NCBI GenBank assembly: GCA_949487855.1
Contig: CATAMV010000078.1
Location: 1 to 34,363, forward strand
Length of the DNA stretch: 34,363 nucleotides
Source: Bacteroidota bacterium
GTDB taxonomy: Bacteria > Bacteroidota > Bacteroidia > Flavobacteriales > Flavobacteriaceae
Reading direction: 5' to 3'
Below are positions 24,971 to 32,784 of the stretch, piece after piece (the first letter of the stretch is position 1; each line of letters begins with the position of its first letter). The position numbers and the translations under genes were made by a program. Below the pieces are notes generated by a model, which saw nothing but the letters and a program-made list of their open reading frames with translations, was not told where the DNA came from and ran no database searches.

Positions 24971-25195
24971 AGTTTTTTATTTATGTTGGTCAAAAATTGA
25001 ACCAAACATTAAAAGTACTCTAACGAATAGACAAAAAAAATTAAACAATTACAAATTATTTCTGACAAATTTTCAACTTGACACAAAACCGCAAGAATGT
25101 TAATAAGTCACATGAAAAACGGCCTAAAAATTGCAATTATTCATTCGTTGAATATGTATTTTAGCAATACTGTCATATCATTAAATTAATATTAA
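24971..25195. promoter_or_regulatory. clpC-gyrA divergent intergenic region with a candidate gyrA promoter
   Basis: For gyrA, TATTTTAG (25157-25164, one mismatch to TAnnTTTG) is preceded by TTG (25131-25133) at a 23-nt spacing, giving a predicted start near 25171 and a leader of about 25 nt. For clpC no clean TAnnTTTG was found; AATGTTTG and AATTTTTG on the minus strand each miss the leading TA. I see no inverted repeat suggesting a repressor site. Confidence 0.4.
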
Positions 25196-27688
25196 ATGTC
25201 AACAGAAGATAAGTTGATTCCAATCAACATAGAGGACGAAATGAAGTCGGCATATATCGACTATTCCATGTCGGTCATTGTGTCACGTGCCCTGCCAGAT
25301 GTTAGAGATGGCCTAAAACCTGTACACCGCCGCGTCCTTTTTGGTATGCATGAATTGGGTGTTAGAGCCAACTCATCTTATAAAAAATCTGCTCGTATTG
25401 TTGGTGAAGTTTTGGGTAAGTATCATCCACACGGAGACACTTCGGTTTACGATACTATGGTTCGAATGGCACAATCATGGAGTTTACGCTACATGATGGT
25501 GGATGGCCAAGGAAACTTTGGATCTGTTGATGGTGACAGTCCTGCTGCTATGCGATACACAGAAGCGCGACTTCAAAAAATATCGGAAGATATGATGGCA
25601 GATATTGAAAAAGACACTGTTGACCATCAGCTTAATTTTGATGACACTTTAAAAGAACCAACAGTTCTTCCCACTCGAGTCCCAAACTTACTTATCAATG
25701 GTGCATCTGGAATTGCGGTGGGTATGGCTACGAACATGCCTCCACACAACCTATCTGAAGTAGTTGATGGAACAGTTGCTTACATCGAAAATTCGGCTAT
25801 TGATGTTGATGGTTTAATGGAATTCATTAAAGCACCAGACTTCCCTACGGGAGGTGTTATTTACGGATATGAAGGTGTTAAAGAAGCGTTTCATACAGGA
25901 CGCGGCCGTGTAGTGGTGCGCGCAAAAGCCGAAATAGAAGAAGTAAATGGCAGAGAGTGTATTATTGTAACCGAAATTCCATATCAGGTCAATAAGGCGG
26001 ATATGATCAAAAAAACCGCTGAACTTGTAAACGATAAAAAAATTGAAGGGATTTCTAATATCCGTGACGAGTCTGACCGAAACGGAATGCGAATCGTTTA
26101 CATACTTAAGCGAGACGCTATTCCGAACATAGTCCTTAATATGTTGTATAAATACACGGCATTACAATCTTCGTTTAGTGTCAACAACATTGCTTTAGTT
26201 AAAGGACGTCCACAAATGTTGAATCTAAAAGATATGATTCATCATTTTGTAGAGCATCGTCATGAAGTTGTGGTAAGACGTACACAATACTTACTAAGAA
26301 AGGCAGAGGAACGTGCACATATTTTACAGGGACTTATTATTGCTTCAGACAATATAGATGAAGTAATTGCCTTAATAAAAGCTTCTGCTAACGCAGACGA
26401 AGCTCGTCAAAAACTTATCGCCACATTTGAACTTTCTGAGATTCAGGCAAAGGCTATTGTGGAAATGCGATTGCGTCAATTAACTGGATTGGAGCAAGAT
26501 AAATTGCGCTCTGAGTATGATGACCTCATGAACACTATTGAGGATTTAAAAGACATCCTGGAGAATAAAGACCGTCGTATGAGCATCATCAAAGACGAGT
26601 TGCTTGAGGTAAAAGAAAAATATGGGGATGAGCGACGCTCTATCATTGAGTATGCGGGTGGAAATTTCCGTGTAGAAGATATGATACCTGATGAAAAAGT
26701 GGTGATTACCATTTCTCACGCGGGTTATATTAAACGTACGCCTCTTGCGGAATATCGCACACAAAATCGTGGTGGTGTTGGACAAAAAGCCTCTACGACT
26801 CGAAGTGAAGATTTCTTAGAACATTTGTTTGTAGGAACAAACCATCAATACATGCTTTTCTTTACTCAAAAAGGTAAATGTTTCTGGTTGCGCGTATATG
26901 AAATACCGGAAGGAAGTAGAACTTCAAAAGGGCGTGCCATTCAAAACCTAATCAACATTGAACAAGACGATAAGGTTAAAGCATTTATCTGTACGCAAAA
27001 CCTTAAAGACGAAGATTATATCAACAGCCGATACGTAGTTATGGCAACTAAAAAAGGCCAAGTGAAGAAAACTTCACTGGAGCAATACTCACGACCACGC
27101 ACAAATGGCATTAACGCCATAACGGTACGTGATGGCGATGAATTGTTAGAGGCAAAACTGACTACTGGTGCATCGCAAGTGGTGTTGGCAGTAAAATCTG
27201 GAAAAGCGATTCGTTTTGAAGAAAGTAAAACACGTCCGATGGGTAGAAACGCATCTGGTGTTCGTGGGATTTCATTGCAAGATGCTCAAGACGAGGTAGT
27301 TGGAATGGTTGCTGTGAACGATTTGGACTCTGATATTTTAGTGGTTTCCGAAAACGGCTATGGCAAGCGCTCAAAAATTGACGACTATCGCATCACAAAT
27401 AGAGGGGGAAAAGGAGTTAAAACACTTGCATTAACCGAAAAAACAGGTAATTTAGTGGCCATTAAAAATGTATCAGACGCAGATGATTTGATGATTATCA
27501 ACCGTTCGGGTATTGCTATCAGACTTGGTGTAGAGTCGCTACGCGTTATGGGTCGTGCCACGCAAGGTGTTCGTCTTATTAATTTAAAAGAGGATGATTC
27601 TATTGCAGCGGTAGCAAAAGTGATGAATGATGATGATGAAATTCAAGACGTTTCTGATATAAATGTAACACTTGAAGATAACGATTAA
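25196..27688 (+). CDS. gyrA: DNA gyrase subunit A
   Basis: 830 aa. Makes and reseals the double-strand break during supercoiling. It opens [39 protein letters not shown]. The catalytic tyrosine is Y121 in [10 protein letters not shown]. The quinolone-resistance segment is [19 protein letters not shown], with Thr82 and Asp86 at the positions of E. coli Ser83 and Asp87. The C-terminal pinwheel starts at about residue 500. Its GyrA-box position reads QNRGGVGQK, not QRRGGKG, and a closer match, TNRGGKG, occurs in a later blade. Length and the intact N-terminal half favour GyrA over ParC. A secreted TPR gene follows after 16 bp, probably co-transcribed. Confidence 0.94.
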   Translation: MSTEDKLIPINIEDEMKSAYIDYSMSVIVSRALPDVRDGLKPVHRRVLFGMHELGVRANSSYKKSARIVGEVLGKYHPHGDTSVYDTMVRMAQSWSLRYMMVDGQGNFGSVDGDSPAAMRYTEARLQKISEDMMADIEKDTVDHQLNFDDTLKEPTVLPTRVPNLLINGASGIAVGMATNMPPHNLSEVVDGTVAYIENSAIDVDGLMEFIKAPDFPTGGVIYGYEGVKEAFHTGRGRVVVRAKAEIEEVNGRECIIVTEIPYQVNKADMIKKTAELVNDKKIEGISNIRDESDRNGMRIVYILKRDAIPNIVLNMLYKYTALQSSFSVNNIALVKGRPQMLNLKDMIHHFVEHRHEVVVRRTQYLLRKAEERAHILQGLIIASDNIDEVIALIKASANADEARQKLIATFELSEIQAKAIVEMRLRQLTGLEQDKLRSEYDDLMNTIEDLKDILENKDRRMSIIKDELLEVKEKYGDERRSIIEYAGGNFRVEDMIPDEKVVITISHAGYIKRTPLAEYRTQNRGGVGQKASTTRSEDFLEHLFVGTNHQYMLFFTQKGKCFWLRVYEIPEGSRTSKGRAIQNLINIEQDDKVKAFICTQNLKDEDYINSRYVVMATKKGQVKKTSLEQYSRPRTNGINAITVRDGDELLEAKLTTGASQVVLAVKSGKAIRFEESKTRPMGRNASGVRGISLQDAQDEVVGMVAVNDLDSDILVVSENGYGKRSKIDDYRITNRGGKGVKTLALTEKTGNLVAIKNVSDADDLMIINRSGIAIRLGVESLRVMGRATQGVRLINLKEDDSIAAVAKVMNDDDEIQDVSDINVTLEDND

Positions 27689-27704
27689 TTAATTCTCATT
27701 TTTT

Positions 27705-28952
27705 ATGAAAACTTACTATTCCCTAATGCTTGCCTTTATGGTTACTTTTACGGCGACTGCTCAAAAAAAAGAACTCAAAGCTGCACAAAAACTAGTTGAA
27801 GCTTCTTCTTTTGATGCTGCATTGAACTCCCTAAACGCAAACGCTGATTTACTTAGTTCTGCTGAACCAAAATACGCATCGTATTATCACTACCTCTTGG
27901 GTGTAACACTGCAAGCGAAAAAAGAATTTTTTAAGGTTGTAACGCAGCTTGATAAGGCAAAATCTATTGAAAAAGAAGCTGGTTTAAACAAATACACACA
28001 ACTTATTAATGCTAACAAGCCTGGTTTTATTGCTGACGTTGTCAACCAAGCTGTTTCTGAGAACTCCGATGAAAATTTCAAAGAAGCAAGCGAATTACTG
28101 TATTTGGCATATGAATTAGACAATGAAAATTTGGACTATTTGTATTATGCAGCCTCAAGTGCGATTAATTCCGGTGATTTTGAAAAAGCACTTCCGTACT
28201 ACTTAACGCTGAAAGATAAAAATTATACAGGATCTGTGACAAAATTTTATGCGACAGAAGTTGCTACTGGAGTAGAATCTGAAGTAGATCAGAATACATA
28301 TAAAATTTATAAGAAATCTAAAGATTTTACGAATTTACGTACAGGTCTATCAGAATCACGTTTACCTGAAATTGTAAAAAATATCGCCCTTATACATGTT
28401 TCAAACGGAGATAATGAAGCTGCTATGACATCTATTAAAGACGCTAGAAAACTTTCTCCAAAAGATGTTGGGCTAATTTTGACGGAAGCAGATTTATATA
28501 TTAAAATAGGGGATCAGTCACGATTTGGTTTACTCATGCAAGAAGCCATAGCTCAGGATCCAGATAATGCCATGTTGTATTATAACCTAGGCGTTGTAAA
28601 TGGAAATGAAGGGAAGAAAGAAAAAGCTATTGAATACTACAAAAAAGCAATTGCATTAGATCCTGTATATGAGGCCTCTTATTTGAATTTAGCATCTATT
28701 ATTTTAGAGGGAGAAGCTGAGATTGTGGAACAGATGAATTCGCTGGGTACTTCAGCTGCAGATGACAGAAAGTACGAACAACTTAAGGCAAAGCGAGAAG
28801 GATTGTTTTTAGCGGCAGTTCCTTATTTAGAGCAATTGGTTAAAATCAAGCCAAATAATAAAGAAGCGATTACGACACTAAAAAATATTTTTGGTACCAT
28901 CGGTGATAATGCTAACTTTAAAAAGTATCGAGATATGTTAGATGCGCTTTAA
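27705..28952 (+). CDS. secreted TPR-repeat protein
   Basis: 415 aa. Signal peptide at 1-20 (MKTYYSLMLAFMVTFTATAQ, cut before KKEL). No lipobox Cys, so it should be periplasmic. Helical TPR-like repeats cover most of the rest, clearest at about 40-75 (YASYYHYLLGVTLQAKKEF), 130-165 (LLYLAYELDNENLDYLYYAASSAINSGDFEKALPYY) and 285-330 (AMLYYNLGVVNGNEGKKEKAIEYYKKAIALDPVYEASYLNLASI). No enzymatic domain. It lies 16 bp behind gyrA and ends at a strong terminator, so it forms a two-gene unit with gyrA. Role unknown; TPR proteins usually hold protein complexes together. Confidence 0.8.
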   Translation: MKTYYSLMLAFMVTFTATAQKKELKAAQKLVEASSFDAALNSLNANADLLSSAEPKYASYYHYLLGVTLQAKKEFFKVVTQLDKAKSIEKEAGLNKYTQLINANKPGFIADVVNQAVSENSDENFKEASELLYLAYELDNENLDYLYYAASSAINSGDFEKALPYYLTLKDKNYTGSVTKFYATEVATGVESEVDQNTYKIYKKSKDFTNLRTGLSESRLPEIVKNIALIHVSNGDNEAAMTSIKDARKLSPKDVGLILTEADLYIKIGDQSRFGLLMQEAIAQDPDNAMLYYNLGVVNGNEGKKEKAIEYYKKAIALDPVYEASYLNLASIILEGEAEIVEQMNSLGTSAADDRKYEQLKAKREGLFLAAVPYLEQLVKIKPNNKEAITTLKNIFGTIGDNANFKKYRDMLDAL

Positions 28953-28971
28953 CACTATCTTTAAATCAAGT

Positions 28972-28997
28972 AAAACCCCGCAAAAGCGGGGTTTTTT
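28972..28997 (+). terminator. intrinsic terminator after gyrA-TPR, probably bidirectional
   Basis: Stem AAAACCCCGC / GCGGGGTTTT with an AAAA loop, followed on the plus strand by more T. It is G/C-strong and begins 20 bp after the TPR stop. Read from the other strand it also ends in TTTT, and it starts right at the stop (28996-28998) of the convergent NlpC-like gene, so it can serve both. Confidence 0.85.
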
Positions 28998-29742
28998 ATG
29001 CAATAGATTTAATTAGGCGTAGCTTATGGGTATGTGTTCGAAGTCCGGGGTTAAATATTCCGGTTTGGTCTAATCTGTCAACACGCACATGCCCATGTGC
29101 GTGAATGATATGGTTGTTCTCTAAAATAATCCCGACATGAACAATTTCACCTTCGTTATTGTCAAAAAAAGCCAAATCTCCTGGTTCAGATTCTTCTATA
29201 AAACTTAACACATGCCCCTTTTCTGCCTGTGCCGTGGCAGTTCTAGGTAGCGGAATTCCACAAAGGATATAAACAATTTGTACAAAACCATCCGCATCAA
29301 TTCCAAAAGGAGATTTTCCGCCTTTGCGAAAAGGAGTGTTTACAAACATTAACGCCATAGTGCGGATGATCTTTTTTTCTGCTTTACTACCTGAAATTTT
29401 GCCTTCAAATTGGTGTCCTAAAAAAGCCGTGTGCTGCACCTTGCTTCCAATTGGAATTGGGAACAGAATTTGCTCATCTTTATAAATGAACTCAACTAAG
29501 TTTGCAGAAATTTTTGGTGTTTGCTTGGAAAGATTGTTATAATCAGCTTCTGAAATTTTAGCGAACTGACTGTTTTCGATCCACCCAGTTGTGTTGTCGC
29601 TTAAACGAACCTGACTAAAGCGTTTTTTTGCCTTTAATATTTGGAAAATTTCTCCATACAATACTTCGCTCAAAACGGGGGAGTTATGCTGATCTAAACC
29701 TTGCAGCGGAACTATACTAAGGGTACAAATACCGTATGACAT
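28996..29742 (-). CDS. NlpC/P60 (C40)-family protein lacking the catalytic cysteine
   Basis: 248 aa. The N-terminal 60 residues look like an SH3-type domain (VLYGEIFQILKAKKRFSQVRLSDNTTGWIENSQF), a second SH3-like part follows, and an NlpC/P60 domain occupies about 130-248. In active members the motif is FGIDCSGF; here it is FGIDADGF, with A150 where the nucleophilic Cys should be. The histidine (H202 in VHVGI) and the third polar residue region (IIHAHG) remain, as do GGKSPFG and PGDLAFFDN. No signal peptide is visible, as in cytosolic YkfC-like muropeptide hydrolases. It could be a pseudoenzyme that still binds peptides. The alanine codon (GCG) is more than one base away from a Cys codon. Confidence 0.85.
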   Translation of the reverse strand: MSYGICTLSIVPLQGLDQHNSPVLSEVLYGEIFQILKAKKRFSQVRLSDNTTGWIENSQFAKISEADYNNLSKQTPKISANLVEFIYKDEQILFPIPIGSKVQHTAFLGHQFEGKISGSKAEKKIIRTMALMFVNTPFRKGGKSPFGIDADGFVQIVYILCGIPLPRTATAQAEKGHVLSFIEESEPGDLAFFDNNEGEIVHVGIILENNHIIHAHGHVRVDRLDQTGIFNPGLRTHTHKLRLIKSIA

Positions 29743-29746
29743 TTAT

Positions 29747-29803
29747 CAAAAATAAGAGAAAATATGCATTGCACAGCTAATGTGTTGAAAAGTGGTATTT
29801 TTG
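29747..29803. promoter_or_regulatory. divergent -7 boxes between the NlpC-like and 7TM-HD genes
   Basis: On the minus strand TATTTTTG (29754 to 29747) stands 4 nt before the NlpC-like ATG (29742), predicting a leaderless mRNA. On the plus strand TATTTTTG (29796-29803) lies 14 nt before the 7TM-HD ATG (29818), with a TTG at 29769-29771 and a 24-nt spacer. No TTG at a proper distance was found for the minus-strand box. Confidence 0.4.
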
Positions 29804-29817
29804 TTTAAATCTTTTTT

Positions 29818-31836
29818 ATGTTGCTATTTTATCGCTTTCAAGCTGCTATTTACAGAGCATTTTTATGTTTGTTTACAACAGCCGTAGTGGTATATATTTT
29901 ACCTAGAGGGGCAAGTTTTCAGTATGAAATTCAAGAGGGTAAACCCTGGCAATATGAAACGCTTTTGGCACCTTATGATTTCCCAATTCAAAAATCAAAG
30001 AACGAGTTAAATAGTGAACGAGAAGCTCTAGAAGCTAATATACCGCGCTATTTTATGTATCAAGATGAAACGGTCCGTAAAACTTTAGACGCATTTGACC
30101 AGTACAGTGCCACACTTCCTACTTCTCCAGAATTCAACACCATTTTAATTAATTGGCGAACTGTTTTGGAAGCAATCTACGCTAAGGGAATTGTTGCAGA
30201 TGACCAAATTATAGTTGATAATGAGTCCGTTGCACTCGTTCATGACACGCGTCAAACTACTGTTTTAATATCTGATTTGTTTTCGCAAAAGGAAGCAAAG
30301 GAAGACCTAATTAAACAATTGGATCTTTTTGGCAGTGATGTGCTCTCAGAAGTAACGCTGCAATACTTGCTTTCTCTTGTTGAACCCAATATATTGTACA
30401 ACGATGCATTAACACGTCAATTTAAAGCGGAATCGGTAGCAGGAGTTGTCACAGTTCGTGGATTAGTAACCAAGGGAACGCGCATCATTGCTAAAGGGGA
30501 AGTTGTAGAAGGTGAGAAGCTTCAAAAATTAAAGTCGCTACAACAAGAATTTGAGTCTCAAACATGGACACAGACCAATACCTCTTGGATTATTTTCGGG
30601 TATTCGCTGTTGGTGTTTATACCTGTTGTTTTGTTGTTTGTTTTTTTATGGCGAACTCGAAAAATGGTTTTTGAAAATAACAAACGGCTAACGTTTTTAT
30701 GTGTGAACGTTCTGCTTATTGTTCTGCTTACTAAAGTTGCGGTAGATGCAGATCCACAATTCGTATATGCCGTTCCCATTTGTATGTTGCCCTTGCTGAT
30801 GCGTACTTTTTTTGATACACGTATAGCCCTCTTTACATTGATGACTACCTTGTTTTTGATTGCTTTTTTAGTACCCAATAGTTATGAGTTTATTTACTTA
30901 CACATTATGGCAGGGATTTTAGCTTCACTTACTGTTAATGACTTATATCGTAGGGCTAAACTATTTATTTCTGTTGGACTGATTGTAGGGTTATATGCGG
31001 TGTCATACATCGCATTTACATTGATTCATGATGGTAACCTATTGCAGTTATCTTATGATATCCTTCTTCTTTTTGTTGTAAATGGACTTGCAATTTTATT
31101 TGTTCAGCCATTAATTTATGTTTTTGAAAAAGTTTTTGGTTTGGTGTCAGATGCTTCGCTACTTGAGCTGTCAGACACCAACAGTAAGTTGCTTCGCGAA
31201 CTTGCTGATAAAGCTCCTGGAACGTTTCAACATTCTTTGCAGGTTGCAAATATTGCTGAAGCTGCAGCAAACGCCATTGGAGCAAATACATTGTTGACAC
31301 GGGTAGGAGCATTGTACCACGATATTGGAAAGATAAAAAACCCCGTATTTTTCAGTGAAAATCAAGCTACTTACAGCCCTCACGACGATTTGGAACCTGA
31401 AGTAAGTTCAAAAATTATCATTGATCATGTATTGAATGGAATAACAAATGCTAGAAAATCAAAATTACCAGACCGTGTAATTGATTTTATCCGAACGCAT
31501 CACGGCACTACAACCGTGTTGTATTTTTTACAGCAAGCCAAACAGAACAACCCAGACATTGACGTAGCGCAGTTTCAATATCCCGGACCAAAACCCTTTT
31601 CTAAAGAAACAGCTATTGTAATGATATCCGACGGGGTAGAAGCGGCTTCAAAAAGTTTAAAAGAACCCACTGCAGAAAAAATTATAGCTTTTGTAGATAA
31701 AATTGTTCAACGCTTAATGGATGAGAAACAGTTTTTAGAGGCGAATATTACCCTTCGCGAAATAGAAACAGTAAAAAGTGTTCTTTCCGAAAAGCTAATT
31801 AGCAGCTATCATTTACGAGTGTCGTATCCAGAGTAG
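29818..31836 (+). CDS. 7TM-HD family protein, PgpH-like c-di-AMP phosphodiesterase
   Basis: 672 aa. One N-terminal membrane helix (about 10-28), an extracytoplasmic 7TMR-HDED-type domain (to about 250), then seven predicted helices (about 258-440), then a cytoplasmic HD domain. Catalytic motifs: H472 in GTFQHSLQVA, HD at 501-502 in ALYHDIGKI, FIRTHHGTT and MISDGVEAASK. This architecture is that of PgpH, which hydrolyses c-di-AMP. I infer the same activity because the HD motifs are all intact. Bacteroidota carry DacA-type cyclases, but none is in the window. The gene stands alone and diverges from the NlpC-like gene. Confidence 0.9.
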   Translation: MLLFYRFQAAIYRAFLCLFTTAVVVYILPRGASFQYEIQEGKPWQYETLLAPYDFPIQKSKNELNSEREALEANIPRYFMYQDETVRKTLDAFDQYSATLPTSPEFNTILINWRTVLEAIYAKGIVADDQIIVDNESVALVHDTRQTTVLISDLFSQKEAKEDLIKQLDLFGSDVLSEVTLQYLLSLVEPNILYNDALTRQFKAESVAGVVTVRGLVTKGTRIIAKGEVVEGEKLQKLKSLQQEFESQTWTQTNTSWIIFGYSLLVFIPVVLLFVFLWRTRKMVFENNKRLTFLCVNVLLIVLLTKVAVDADPQFVYAVPICMLPLLMRTFFDTRIALFTLMTTLFLIAFLVPNSYEFIYLHIMAGILASLTVNDLYRRAKLFISVGLIVGLYAVSYIAFTLIHDGNLLQLSYDILLLFVVNGLAILFVQPLIYVFEKVFGLVSDASLLELSDTNSKLLRELADKAPGTFQHSLQVANIAEAAANAIGANTLLTRVGALYHDIGKIKNPVFFSENQATYSPHDDLEPEVSSKIIIDHVLNGITNARKSKLPDRVIDFIRTHHGTTTVLYFLQQAKQNNPDIDVAQFQYPGPKPFSKETAIVMISDGVEAASKSLKEPTAEKIIAFVDKIVQRLMDEKQFLEANITLREIETVKSVLSEKLISSYHLRVSYPE

Positions 31837-31938
31837 TTTGATGCTTATTTTGCATTATGATGCTGTAATCTTGAGGCTATTCTATCGCTTTAGCATTGAG
31901 TTAAATGAAATCGATAAACATGAAATAGGGATGGATAG
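31837..31938. other. gene-free stretch after the 7TM-HD gene
   Basis: About 100 bp with no recognisable gene. A 71-codon plus-strand frame passes through it, the tRNA-like repeat and the terminator hairpin and looks random. I see no promoter or hairpin in this part. Confidence 0.5.
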
Positions 31939-31955
31939 TGATCGCGCTAGGATTA
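31939..31955. repeat. 17-bp direct copy of the tRNA-Arg 3' end (att-like)
   Basis: GTGATCGCGCTAGGATT is repeated exactly at 32050-32066, where it forms the last 16 nt of the minus-strand tRNA-Arg plus 1 flanking base. The copies are 111 bp apart in the same orientation. Direct copies of a tRNA 3' end are the mark left by site-specific integration. Here the interval holds only a hairpin, so any element is gone. Next to it lies a small palindrome CAAAGC-TCC-GCTTTG (31970-31984). Confidence 0.55.
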
Positions 31956-31998
31956 CTACAACATCCTCACAAAGCTCCGCTTTGAAAATAGTCCAAAC

Positions 31999-32030
31999 AA
32001 AAAAACGCGCAAGCAAGCTTGGCGTTTTTT
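31999..32030. terminator. hairpin terminator between the 7TM-HD gene and tRNA-Arg
   Basis: A-rich strand followed by CGC, inner stem CAAGC-AA-GCTTG, then GCG and TTTTTT. Outer pairs AAAAAACGC / GCGTTTTTT enclose the inner stem with one unpaired base. It has a T run on either strand, so it can end the tRNA transcript (minus) and read-through from the 7TM-HD gene (plus). Confidence 0.65.
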
Positions 32031-32050
32031 CTTATTTTTTTATTTATTCG

Positions 32051-32124
32051 TGATCGCGCTAGGATTCGAACCTAGGACCGTCTGCTTAGAAGGCAGATGC
32101 TCTATCCAGCTGAGCTACGCGACC
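32051..32124 (-). tRNA. tRNA-Arg (anticodon TCT)
   Basis: 74 nt. Acceptor GGTCGCG / CGCGATC with one G-T pair, discriminator A, no encoded CCA. D arm AGCTCAGCTGGATAGAGC; anticodon stem-loop CTGCC-TTCTAAG-type region with TCT in a CTTCTAA loop; T arm CCTAGGTTCGAATCCTAG. All arms pair. It is the last gene of the minus-strand tRNA cluster. The 3' end is duplicated 111 bp downstream. Confidence 0.95.
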
Positions 32125-32132
32125 TATTTTAT

Positions 32133-32204
32133 CATTTTCTTAGTGGATCTTGACCGTTCCGATTGAAAATCGGAATGCGCTAATCCAGCTGAGGCCTGGC
32201 ATTG
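32133..32204 (-). pseudogene. decayed tRNA, Glu-like (anticodon TTC)
   Basis: On the minus strand the D-arm-like CTCAGCTGGATTAGCGC is followed by a perfect anticodon stem TCCGA / TCGGA around the loop TTTTCAA, which would read TTC (Glu), then ACGGTC. The expected T arm with GGTTCGAATCC is missing; only AAGATCC remains. D-stem pairing is broken and the acceptor ends do not pair. It lies between two intact tRNAs in the same orientation. I take it as a tRNA that has lost its 3' half. Boundaries are approximate. Confidence 0.5.
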
Positions 32205-32225
32205 ACAGGTATGAAAAAATTGAAG

Positions 32226-32309
32226 CGGAGAGACTGGGATTCGAACCCAGGCAACACTTACGCGTTGACAGATTAGCAATCTGCTCCATTACCACTCTGG
32301 CACCTCTCC
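32226..32309 (-). tRNA. tRNA-Ser (anticodon GCT)
   Basis: 84 nt. Acceptor GGAGAGG / TCTCTCC, discriminator G (a serine identity feature), no encoded CCA. D arm GCCAGAGTGGTAATGGAGC; anticodon stem GCAGA / TCTGT with loop TTGCTAA giving GCT; long class II variable arm (GTCAACGCGTAAGTGTTG); T arm CTGGGTTCGAATCCCAG. First gene of the tRNA cluster, with a well-formed promoter just upstream. Confidence 0.95.
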
Positions 32310-32330
32310 TTTAGAGCCCTAAAGCGGGGG

Positions 32331-32361
32331 CAAAAATACGTTTTCAAATGGAATCCTCCAA
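32331..32361 (-). promoter_or_regulatory. promoter of the tRNA-Ser/Arg cluster
   Basis: Minus strand: TTG (32361 to 32359), 20-nt spacer, TATTTTTG (32338 to 32331), a full match to the Bacteroidota TTG...TAnnTTTG pattern. The start of the mature tRNA-Ser is 22 nt beyond the -7 box. The TTG touches the stop region of the 34-aa ORF. Best-supported promoter in the window. Confidence 0.65.
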
Positions 32362-32466
32362 CTAATTATCACGTTGGTCAAAATCTTCATTTTTTTTCTG
32401 ACGAAATCTATTCACAATGGCTATAATAAGCCCAACGCCAATTAATATCCAAAGAAGTAAAGCCAT
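32362..32466 (-). CDS. 34-aa single-helix membrane peptide
   Basis: ATG at 32464-32466, stop TAG at 32362-32364. The peptide is MALLLWILIGVGLIIAIVN, a clean membrane helix, followed by RFRQKKNEDFDQRDN, a charged cytoplasmic tail (positive-inside, so N-out). It begins 1 nt after the ybjQ-like stop and would be the last gene of rsmE-transporter-YbjQ. It is below the size limit of most gene finders. The helix-plus-charged-tail pattern and the operon spacing make it credible; function unknown. Confidence 0.55.
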   Translation of the reverse strand: MALLLWILIGVGLIIAIVNRFRQKKNEDFDQRDN

Positions 32467-32467
32467 C

Positions 32468-32782
32468 TTATTTTAGTTTTACAGCTGTTCCAAAAGCTAA
32501 AATTTCAGATGCTCCTTGAGTTACTACAGAAGTTGTAAAGCGCACACCTACAATCGCATCAGCACCCAAACGAGCAGCATCAGCAAGCATACGTTGCAAT
32601 GCTTGTTCTCTAGCATCAGCTTGTAGCTTGGTGTATTCTTCAATTTCACCTCCTACAATATTTTTAATTGATGCAAAAATATCTCGACCAATGTTACGAG
32701 ATCGGACAGTACTTCCTCGGGCAACTCCCAAGGATTGTGTGATGGTTTTACCACCAATGGTTTCAGTTGATACAAAAAGCAT
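32468..32782 (-). CDS. YbjQ family (UPF0145) protein
   Basis: 104 aa, the full family length. Signature features: VSTETIGGKTITQSLGVARGSTVRSRNIGRDIFASIKNIVGGEIEEYTKLQADAREQAL and the C-terminal GADAIVGVRFTTSVV. The family is sometimes called heavy-metal-binding, but the role is unproven. Soluble and cytoplasmic. It starts 2 nt after the transporter stop and is followed after 1 nt by the 34-aa membrane peptide, so it is part of a compact operon. Confidence 0.9.
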   Translation of the reverse strand: MLFVSTETIGGKTITQSLGVARGSTVRSRNIGRDIFASIKNIVGGEIEEYTKLQADAREQALQRMLADAARLGADAIVGVRFTTSVVTQGASEILAFGTAVKLK

Positions 32783-32784
32783 GA

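Noticed and set aside
24971-25195. CIRCE or CtsR-type heat-shock operator ahead of clpC
   Set aside because: No matching inverted or tandem heptad repeat is visible in the intergenic region.
31838-32053. 71-codon plus-strand ORF after the 7TM-HD gene
   Set aside because: It runs through the tRNA-like repeat and the terminator hairpin, has no recognisable composition or domain, and ends next to tRNA-Arg.
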